Positions 21,728 to 27,161 of a DNA stretch of 27,161 nt are shown here, one piece after another. The stretch comes from a virus: positions 1 to 27,161 of IMG/VR virus record IMGVR_UViG_3300029309_000288, one strand, 5' to 3'. Each line of letters starts with the position of its first letter. Within the stretch, counting starts at the first letter, position 1. The position numbers and the translations under genes are program-made. The notes beneath the pieces were generated by a model. That model had not been told where the DNA came from. It saw only the letters and a list, made by a program, of their open reading frames with translations, and searched no databases.

Positions 21728-23631
21728 CAGCGAACCGCCTCGATCCAAGACTTGTCCCCGCTCCGATATGGATTATGCCTAATGTCGGTCCGGACTGGGT
21801 AGTCGCTCCCATCGGTCTCGGTCACGTTGTCGCCTTGGAGGATGAAGGACTCGCCCAGAGCGACGACCTTGTCGGAGAGACTGTTCCGAGAGTCTTCTGG
21901 GGATCGCCATCGGATCTCCTCGACCCCGGCCGCCCGGAAGAGTTCTAGGATAATCGCACCTTCGGCCCGACGGAGTTCATCGTCCAATATGTCCGCGGTG
22001 TGTCTGGTCTTCCAGTCGGCGATCGTGTTGGCGATGTTCCCAGAGCCGCGTAGAGCCGCGAGAGATCTCTGAGACCTACGGGTCGCGAACCTTCTCGCCA
22101 AGTCTTCGAGAGTTCCATCTTGGAGTTGGATCCGCTCTTCGGCGCCGAGTTCGTCTTGGACCGTGAAGGAGAGACCTCGAGCGAGAGTCTCCAGAGTCGG
22201 GAGGATCAGAGAGAACGCTTGTCGCTGATAGTCGACCTCGAAGAAGTCCTCTGCCCAGTCGAAGAAGGTCGTGTCGTCCCGCTTCGCATGTTCGCGAGAT
22301 GCTGCTCGAGACTCGAGGCGAGCCAGTCGCTCGAGGGTGTCCAGCATCGCCGGCGAGGTTTGTTCCCGTACTCTCGAGCGATCGTCCTCGACTGCTCGGA
22401 TCTCGAGGGATCGCATCTCTTCCGGCATGTCGGGCTCTTCGTCCGGAGTAAGTGCTTCCATGTTGAGCGGAGTCAGATACTTGTCGCCGATCTCGCCCAG
22501 AGGATCCAAGTTCTCGATCGCCCGGATGTCGTTCGCCGAGAGGAAGCCCGCTTGCCGGCCGGTCTGGTAAGCCTTGAATCTTGTCTCGAGATCTCCGCGC
22601 AAAAGGTGATCGAAGGAGAACTCGGCGTATACATCGCCGGCCGAGGGGAGAAGTTTGGACTTGATCTCCGACTCGATCCGTCTGGCCCAAGGTGTCAGGG
22701 TGTGAACGACGAAGGCCCGATTGAGTTCGCCAATCGACCCATAGGATCCGGCGTTCTCGAGGTCGGCCAGCATTGACGGAGGGACCCGGAAGATCCGAGC
22801 GATCTCGGCGACTTGGAAGCGTCGAGTCTCGAGGAACTGAGCGTCGTTCGGGGTGATGCTGATCGGCTTGAAGTCGATCCCAGCTTCGAGCAAGGCGACC
22901 CGAGCCGAGTTGCCGCTTCCCTTATGGATCTTCTCCCAAGATCGACGGAGGTTCTGGAAAGCCTCGTCCGACATCTTCCCAGGTACCGAGAGGATGCCGG
23001 AAGGCGTGCCCGAGTTGCCGAAGTACGCGGCGCCATACTTCTCCGCCGCCAAGCCCAGACCGATCGTCTCTCGAGCTAGACCGATCGGGGAGTATCCGAC
23101 GAGACCGACTTGGCCGAGAGCCCGGATGTGAAGGACCTCCTCGGAAGTGAGAGCCCCTTGGACAGTTCCTCCGGTGATCTCGTAGGCAACCCGACCCGAT
23201 TCCGTCATCTTGACATCGATATATCGGGGATCGAGCGGAGTAAGACCCGTGACTTGGCCGGCGTTGTTCCTGGAGATGTAGGCGTAGCCGTTCCCGTATG
23301 TGCAAGCATGCGAGACGATGGTTTCGATCATCATAAAGGACGTCAGATTCGGATCGGCTTGATCCCGCAGGATCGAGTAGATCGGGAGGTCAGTCGCTTG
23401 TCGCCGGCCGTCTTCCGTCTCCCGGTAGGTAATCAGAGGTAGAGCCGCAAGGGATTCCGAGATGATCCGGACACACGAATAGACCGCGGTCAGAGCCAGA
23501 GCTGAGGTCTCAGAGACCTCCATCCCAGACGAGGCAGGACTACCCAGAAAAGAGAACTTGTCTGGAGATTTGAAGTTATGCCGAACTTCTTCGGCGGGTT
23601 TGGTTCGTCGGAAGATATCTCTCAGAGGCAT
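21727..23631 (-). CDS. Portal protein (HK97-type) with MuF-like C-terminal extension
   Basis: 634 residues. Residues 1-400 are a typical HK97/PF04860-type portal: TAVYSCVRIISESLAALPL, CTYGNGYAYI, ALGQVGLVGYSPI, RFQVAEIARIFRVPPSML, then LETRFKAYQTGRQAGFLSANDIRAIENL. The portal ring drives packaging and joins head to tail. The last 200 residues carry TADILDDELRRAEGAI, a VEEIRWRS strand and DKVVALGESFI, resembling a degenerate MuF (SPP1 gp7-like) domain without its usual Cys. The start overlaps terminase by 10 nt. Confidence 0.88.
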   Translation of the reverse strand: MPLRDIFRRTKPAEEVRHNFKSPDKFSFLGSPASSGMEVSETSALALTAVYSCVRIISESLAALPLITYRETEDGRRQATDLPIYSILRDQADPNLTSFMMIETIVSHACTYGNGYAYISRNNAGQVTGLTPLDPRYIDVKMTESGRVAYEITGGTVQGALTSEEVLHIRALGQVGLVGYSPIGLARETIGLGLAAEKYGAAYFGNSGTPSGILSVPGKMSDEAFQNLRRSWEKIHKGSGNSARVALLEAGIDFKPISITPNDAQFLETRRFQVAEIARIFRVPPSMLADLENAGSYGSIGELNRAFVVHTLTPWARRIESEIKSKLLPSAGDVYAEFSFDHLLRGDLETRFKAYQTGRQAGFLSANDIRAIENLDPLGEIGDKYLTPLNMEALTPDEEPDMPEEMRSLEIRAVEDDRSRVREQTSPAMLDTLERLARLESRAASREHAKRDDTTFFDWAEDFFEVDYQRQAFSLILPTLETLARGLSFTVQDELGAEERIQLQDGTLEDLARRFATRRSQRSLAALRGSGNIANTIADWKTRHTADILDDELRRAEGAIILELFRAAGVEEIRWRSPEDSRNSLSDKVVALGESFILQGDNVTETDGSDYPVRTDIRHNPYRSGDKSWIEAVR

Positions 23632-25265
23632 CGGATTCCTCGGTCTCCATACACTTCATCCGGATCGACTTCCGGTTCTTGTGACTCCATAACGCGACCG
23701 ATCGCCATTACAAGAGCGACGATACCGTCTATTCGTTCGGCATTCTTACGCGCGCCGCTGGTCTTCTTGGTTGGCTTGATGTTCCCGGCCGGGTCCATCT
23801 CGACCCGAACTTGGGAAGCCTGAGCCCGAAGGATCGGGTGTCCGCCGTGTCTGAGTCGCTTCGATAGGACCAGTTCCTCAAGCCGTTTGGAGGGTCCGCT
23901 CATCGAGCGATACCCTTGGCCCATGAAGGTGACTGGAGCGCCTTCTTTGTCGAGTCTGGTCGCGATGTCGGTCGCATTCCATCGGTCGAGGGTGACTTCC
24001 CGTACCCGGTACTTCTCAACGAGTTCCATGATCTTCGCCTCGACGAAGGCGTAGTCGGTGACGACTCCCGGCGTAAGTTTGATGTGACCCTCGTGAGCCC
24101 AAGCTCGATAGGGAATCCGATCTCGTCTCTCTCTGGACTCGATATTGTCTTCGGGAAGAAAGAAGTATGGAAGGACCGAGATCGACCCGTCGTCATCGGG
24201 AAAGACCGCGACGAGCGCCGTAGTGTCGGCGGTTGAGCCGAGGTCGAGACCGAGCCAGCATTCTCGCCCGACGAGACTTTCGGAGTCGATCGACTCTTCG
24301 TTCATCTCGTCCCATCGATCCATCGGGAGCCATCTGGTCTCTTGTTCGGTCCATACGTTGAGATGTAGCCGGAGGAAGGTGTTGACATACGCGGGGACTT
24401 CTTTCGCCCGTTGACATTCTTGCTCGAGGTAATCCTTCGAGATCGAGACTCCGAGACAAGGGTTGGCGATCTTCCAAGTCTCCGGGTCGGTCCAGTCCGA
24501 TCCCTCCGGCGCCGCATAGACGACCGGGAGAAAGCGGGGATCCTTGATGGTTCCGTCTCGGACCTTGAGCGCGTAGTCGTGTTGTTCCCATGCGATCGAT
24601 GTCCTCGAGTGTCCGGCCGTCGTGATCGCGATCGAGAGAGGTTGAGCTCTGGCGCCCATCGAGGTGTGAAGAGTGTCCCAGAGATCTCGGTTCGGCCAGA
24701 CATGAACCTCGTCCGCGATCAGACCGGAAAGGTTCATCCCGTGTTTCGTGCCGGCATCGGACGAGATGACTCGAAAAGAACTCTGAGAATGATCGAAACG
24801 GATCTCCCGACGGTAGACCTTGGACATCTTCGAGAGCATCGGATCGCCCTGGATCATGCCCTTCGCGACATCGAAGACGATCGCCGCTTGATCTCGGTCG
24901 CCGGCCGCGGAGACGACTTCCGCCGATTGTTCTCCATCGCCGTACAGGAGATAAAGCCCAAGCCCGGACGAGATCGTCGACTTCCCATTCTTCCGAGGGA
25001 TCTCGAGCCAGACCCGCCGGTATCGTCGGAGCCCCTTCTCGTCGACCCATCCGAACATCGTCGAGAGGAGATCTCGTTGCCAAGGAAGAAGGGTGAAAGC
25101 CTCCCCGGCTTGGAGCCCCTTCTGGTGAGTGAGGAACTTCTCGAAGAAGCCGATCGCCCGGTCCGCTTTGGTCTGGTCGAAGATGAAGCCGTCCGAGTCT
25201 CGGAGCGGGTCGTAGCCGGCGAGATCGCTCGGAGGTTCAGAGTCCAAGGATCTGCTTCTTCTCAT
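23622..25265 (-). CDS. terL: Terminase large subunit
   Basis: 547 residues. The ATPase domain has a Walker A-like PRKNGKST (90-97), Walker B LIADE (180-184) and a coupling ITTAG motif near 212-216. The RNase H-like nuclease domain has D339 in WLGLDLGS, DRW further on and a final Asp in ERIDGIVALVMA. These are the marks of HK97-type large terminases, which cut concatemers and pump DNA into the prohead. The start ATG at 25265 overlaps the small subunit by 29 nt; a TTG at 25247 is an alternative. Confidence 0.93.
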   Translation of the reverse strand: MRRSRSLDSEPPSDLAGYDPLRDSDGFIFDQTKADRAIGFFEKFLTHQKGLQAGEAFTLLPWQRDLLSTMFGWVDEKGLRRYRRVWLEIPRKNGKSTISSGLGLYLLYGDGEQSAEVVSAAGDRDQAAIVFDVAKGMIQGDPMLSKMSKVYRREIRFDHSQSSFRVISSDAGTKHGMNLSGLIADEVHVWPNRDLWDTLHTSMGARAQPLSIAITTAGHSRTSIAWEQHDYALKVRDGTIKDPRFLPVVYAAPEGSDWTDPETWKIANPCLGVSISKDYLEQECQRAKEVPAYVNTFLRLHLNVWTEQETRWLPMDRWDEMNEESIDSESLVGRECWLGLDLGSTADTTALVAVFPDDDGSISVLPYFFLPEDNIESRERRDRIPYRAWAHEGHIKLTPGVVTDYAFVEAKIMELVEKYRVREVTLDRWNATDIATRLDKEGAPVTFMGQGYRSMSGPSKRLEELVLSKRLRHGGHPILRAQASQVRVEMDPAGNIKPTKKTSGARKNAERIDGIVALVMAIGRVMESQEPEVDPDEVYGDRGIRCL

Positions 25266-25566
25266 CGTCCAGAGCGTCCAAGGCGTCCGGCGCTTCTTCC
25301 AGGAGTGAGAGTTGGCGGAGCCATCGAGAGATCCGGTCCGCGGCCGCGACCTTCATGGCTTGGCCGGGATGTGCGACTGGTTGGCCCTGAGAGCCTTCCG
25401 CGATCAGACCTTCGACTTTGAGGATTTCCCGCAGCTCCAAGAAGTCCCGGATCGCTTCCCTCATCTGGCGGAGGAGAATCTTCTCCGAGGGATTGAAGTT
25501 CCGCATCTTCTCGAGTTCGCCGACTAGATCGTCGGCTTGGGTTTCTACGTCTTCTGAGCGCGTCAT
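25237..25566 (-). CDS. terS: Terminase small subunit (P27-like)
   Basis: 109 residues from the ATG at 25566, preceded by a strong GGAGG at 7 nt. A longer reading upstream would cross the terminator at 25622-25639 and is rejected. The helical pattern LLRQMREAIRDFLELREIL, then PVAHPGQAMKVAAADRISRWLRQL, resembles the P27-type small terminase family, which recognises the packaging site. Gene order supports it strongly. Confidence 0.75.
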   Translation of the reverse strand: MTRSEDVETQADDLVGELEKMRNFNPSEKILLRQMREAIRDFLELREILKVEGLIAEGSQGQPVAHPGQAMKVAAADRISRWLRQLSLLEEAPDALDALDDEKKQILGL

Positions 25567-25613
25567 CCTTGACCCTCCATAGGTGTTTGTCTCTGAGTGT
25601 GTTCGGACAATAC

Positions 25614-25639
25614 AAAAAAAAGACCCGCCGGAGCGGGTC
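25614..25639 (-). terminator. Strong intrinsic terminator before the terminase genes
   Basis: On the minus strand a perfect 7-bp stem GACCCGC / GCGGGTC (25639-25633, 25628-25622) with a TCCG loop is followed by eight T. It separates the small-gene block from the terminase gene and implies a separate, unseen late promoter just downstream, or antitermination. Confidence 0.9.
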
Positions 25640-25652
25640 GAGGGTTTGGGGT

Positions 25653-25838
25653 TTAGTTCTTTAGGATTCGTTTGGCGCCCTTCTGAATCAGGCTTCGAGC
25701 GACCCAAGTGAGAGGGGGCTTGAGGCCGTTAGGATCGCCGAGTTTCTTCATCTGCTCGGCTTGGATCTCTTCGAGGAGAGCGATCGTCTCCTCGTCTTGA
25801 ATCAGGATCGACTTCTTTTTGGGTTTGGTTTCATGCAT
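25653..25838 (-). CDS. Small basic protein, possible ribbon-helix-helix type
   Basis: 61 residues. A basic N-terminus (HETKPKKKSILIQDEET) leads into a helix (IALLEEIQAEQMKKLG) and a second helix (WVARSLIQKGAKRIL), a layout reminiscent of ribbon-helix-helix DNA-binding proteins. AAAGGA lies 6 nt before the ATG at 25838. It is followed directly by the strong terminator and preceded by a hairpin of the repeated type, so it is the last cassette of the small-gene block. Confidence 0.6.
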   Translation of the reverse strand: MHETKPKKKSILIQDEETIALLEEIQAEQMKKLGDPNGLKPPLTWVARSLIQKGAKRILKN

Positions 25839-25864
25839 TTTGATTCCTTTCGGGGAAAGAGTGA

Positions 25865-25882
25865 GCCCCTCCGGAGAGGGGC
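25865..25882 (-). terminator. Repeated-type hairpin terminator, copy 1
   Basis: On the minus strand GCCCCTC / GAGGGGC with TCCG loop, followed by TCACTCTTTCC. The T-tract is weak, so it may attenuate rather than stop. The surrounding 30-35 bases are nearly identical to those at 26265. Confidence 0.65.
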
Positions 25883-25889
25883 GGGGATG

Positions 25890-26234
25890 TTATGCCATTG
25901 TCGATCGATACAGGTCTTCAAACCATTCGCCGCCATTCTCTTCGTAGATCTTCACGCCTTCTTTGGTGAATGCGCTCATATCCCAGTAGTCGGAAAATGA
26001 AGAATCGCTCCGGAAGTTGTCTTCGTCGAGTTCGACCCATCCGGCTTGGACGAGAGTCCCGAAGACCCCTCGGGCAGATTTAGGGGTAAGCCCGGCGACC
26101 TTGGCCCAGTTGCCGATCTCAGTATTACAGAAGCCGGTTTTCATGGCTTCGAGTCCGTCGCAAGAATAGGCGACTTGGCATCGATCTTGTGCCATAGCGG
26201 TTAGGAGTGACATTTGTTTATTTGTTGGTTTCAT
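25890..26234 (-). CDS. Winged-helix-like DNA-binding protein
   Basis: 114 residues. Residues about 40-70 (IGNWAKVAGLTPKSARGVFGTLVQAGWVELDED) have the winged-helix form: recognition helix followed by a G-W-V turn into a wing. The C-terminal half is acidic and aromatic. AAAAGGA lies just before the ATG at 26234; an in-frame ATG at 26213 is possible. Position in the promoter-rich small-gene block suggests an early regulator of phage or host genes. Confidence 0.55.
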   Translation of the reverse strand: MKPTNKQMSLLTAMAQDRCQVAYSCDGLEAMKTGFCNTEIGNWAKVAGLTPKSARGVFGTLVQAGWVELDEDNFRSDSSFSDYWDMSAFTKEGVKIYEENGGEWFEDLYRSTMA

Positions 26235-26264
26235 TTTCGGGTTCCTTTTCTGGGGAAAGAGTGA

Positions 26265-26282
26265 GCCCCTCCGGAGAGGGGC
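26265..26282 (-). terminator. Repeated-type hairpin terminator, copy 2
   Basis: The same GCCCCTC / GAGGGGC stem with TCCG loop as copy 1, in the identical context GGGGAAAGAGTGA on the plus strand. It lies 6 nt after the stop of the upstream gene. Confidence 0.65.
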
Positions 26283-26287
26283 GGGGG

Positions 26288-26593
26288 TTAGTTGGTAGAA
26301 AAATTCTTTTCAATGGGCCCTTGCCATTTGTCGCAAAATTCTTTGGCGGCTTTCTTAGCTTTGGGCGCTGATCCGTAATCCTTGACCATGAATTCGATAT
26401 CGTGTTTGAATGGTCCAAAGACCTCGTAAGATTCAGTTACATATCGGTATTGAGTCGACAGGGCAGAAGGAGTAGAGCATTCGATCGAATCAAGGATCTG
26501 CTCGATGTACCAAGTACCGTTCTCGCTAGTCCAGCCGTTGCCGTATTCGTTGCCGTCGGTTGTCTTCTTGCTTTGGGTCTTTGTGAATTTCAT
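26288..26593 (-). CDS. Hypothetical small protein behind a consensus promoter
   Basis: 101 residues from the ATG at 26593, which has AAAGGA about 9 nt upstream. An in-frame ATG at 26623 lies only a few bases after the -10 box and would give an almost leaderless message, so the internal start is preferred. The protein is rich in Lys, Thr and Tyr (WTSENGTWYIEQILDS, then SYEVFGPF) with no recognised domain. Strong promoter suggests an abundant early product, perhaps directed at the host. Confidence 0.55.
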   Translation of the reverse strand: MKFTKTQSKKTTDGNEYGNGWTSENGTWYIEQILDSIECSTPSALSTQYRYVTESYEVFGPFKHDIEFMVKDYGSAPKAKKAAKEFCDKWQGPIEKNFSTN

Positions 26594-26629
26594 TTCTGGG
26601 TTCCTTTCTGGCTTCGTTGCCATGCTCTA

Positions 26630-26658
26630 AGTATATTTGCATCTTCTTAGCGTGTCAA
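26630..26658 (-). promoter_or_regulatory. Consensus sigma70-type promoter P2
   Basis: On the minus strand TTGACA (26658-26653), 17-nt spacer, TATACT (26635-26630). The -35 is perfect and the -10 matches five of six. It sits directly behind terminator copy 3 and drives the 26288-26593 gene. Confidence 0.9.
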
Positions 26659-26679
26659 CAGTCTTTGAAGAAAAATTTG

Positions 26680-26707
26680 AAAAAAAAAAGCCCCTCCGGA
26701 GAGGGGC
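26680..26707 (-). terminator. Repeated-type hairpin terminator, copy 3 (strong)
   Basis: Same GCCCCTC / GAGGGGC stem with TCCG loop, here followed on the minus strand by nine or more T, a textbook intrinsic terminator. It ends the rightmost cassette. Confidence 0.9.
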
Positions 26708-26713
26708 AGGGGA

Positions 26714-26980
26714 TTAGGCGATCTCTTCTTGAAGACAGGCGAACATCTGATCTCGGATCGCGTCGGCCTCCTGGCCCCAGATATCTTGGGTCGATCGGGG
26801 AAGAGTCCCGCGGGTGTAGGAGATGATCCGGACGCATCCGTTCGAGAAAGCGATGAGACACTTTTCGCCGCCCCTAGGACCCTTGACGTAGACAACGGCA
26901 TCGGTGTAGTCGGTGTTGCTGGTTCCGCCGGAGGTGACTTTGTAGGAGGTCTTGCCGATTGTGATTTGGGAGTTGGTCAT
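26714..26980 (-). CDS. Hypothetical small protein, rightmost cassette
   Basis: 88 residues from the ATG at 26980, with AAAAGGAAA upstream. An in-frame ATG at 27013, just after the -10 box, is less likely. Beta-rich N-terminal half (ITIGKTSYKVTSGG, AVVYVKGPRGGEKCLIAF) and helical C-terminus (DIWGQEADAIRDQMFACLQEE). No family recognised. It is the first gene transcribed if entry is from the right, behind a near-consensus promoter. Confidence 0.55.
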   Translation of the reverse strand: MTNSQITIGKTSYKVTSGGTSNTDYTDAVVYVKGPRGGEKCLIAFSNGCVRIISYTRGTLPRSTQDIWGQEADAIRDQMFACLQEEIA

Positions 26981-27019
26981 TTGTTGGTTTCCTTTTCTTG
27001 GCTTGATTGCCATGCCCTA

Positions 27020-27048
27020 AGTATATCGGCATCTTATTAGTGTGTCAA
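27020..27048 (-). promoter_or_regulatory. Consensus sigma70-type promoter P1
   Basis: On the minus strand TTGACA (27048-27043), 17-nt spacer, TATACT (27025-27020). It is nearly identical to P2 from about -45 to the ribosome-binding region, including GACTGTTGACAC and the downstream ATGGCAA. It drives the rightmost cassette. Confidence 0.9.
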
Positions 27049-27161
27049 CAGTCTGAGAAGAAAAAAGTGAAAAAAGGGGGAGAGGTAGAAAAGGGGGCTC
27101 AGATGGGGAAAAGAGGGAGAGGGGCAAAACCTCAAAAAGTGAGGTCCGCTTTTTTGAGCCA
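27049..27161. other. Right-end purine-rich region
   Basis: No gene is supported. From about 27050 to 27130 the plus strand is almost all A and G, with runs of G5 and A6. A small hairpin CCTCA / TGAGG lies at about 27130-27144, followed by TCCGC and six T. The strand bias, and the position next to the only divergent promoters, make it a candidate for an UP-like element or a packaging site. Confidence 0.4.

Noticed and set aside
24411-25421. 336-codon open frame on the plus strand
   Set aside because: Antisense to the large terminase gene, Arg/Asp-rich, no recognisable domain.
1-27161. tRNA genes, CRISPR arrays and insertion sequences
   Set aside because: None seen: no regularly spaced repeats, transposase motifs or cloverleaf-like segments were found by reading.

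Overview
This window reads as most or all of the genome of a small tailed phage: a siphovirus with an HK97-type head and a long flexible tail. It carries a nearly complete head-tail-replication-lysis set. All genes are on the minus strand except one lysozyme-like gene at the left end. I see no integrase, no recognisable lysogeny repressor, no DNA or RNA polymerase, no tRNA and no CRISPR array. The host is probably a planctomycete or a relative. This is an inference from a secreted protein ending in a CP...DxNxDG...DL...WGxCP dockerin-like tail (681-1751) and from an invertebrate-type (i-type) lysozyme-like endolysin (179-628); both resemble planctomycete proteins known to me. Two near-perfect sigma70-type promoters (TTGACA, 17 nt, TATACT) show that a housekeeping-type sigma factor is probably used.

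Layout in transcription order, right to left. (1) 27161-25653: a block of four small genes with two near-identical strong promoters and near-identical hairpin terminators. One product has a winged-helix look. (2) 25566-18873: small and large terminase, portal with a MuF-like tail, a head protease fused to a large N-terminal domain, and the major capsid protein, then an attenuator-like hairpin. (3) 18789-12975: head-tail connector, head closure, HK97 gp10-like, DUF3168-like tail completion, tail tube, tail assembly chaperone with a predicted -1 frameshift, tape measure, and a distal tail protein. (4) 12978-8412: AT-richer distal tail or adhesin genes, including a LamG-type lectin domain and duplicated beta-rich modules. 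(5) 8411-8140: leader with a candidate promoter. (6) 8139-3214: replication and recombination genes: RecE-like exonuclease, PD-(D/E)XK nucleases, SSB-like protein, excisionase-like HTH protein, a DUF1376 replication protein with an origin-like repeat cluster inside its gene, a zinc-ribbon protein and an orphan DNA methyltransferase. (7) 3227-681: a sigma-like small protein, several small membrane proteins (spanin- or holin-like), an HNH nuclease and the dockerin-tailed secreted protein. (8) The endolysin at 179-628 runs the other way and converges on the big operon at a terminator.

Genes are packed tightly. Many junctions are ATGA, GTGA, TGATG or TAATG overlaps, so translation is probably coupled along long messages. 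Several genes start with GTG. If the molecule is circular, the space between the rightmost promoter and the endolysin is a divergent control region of roughly 290 bases. I cannot tell from sequence alone whether the window ends are real genome ends.
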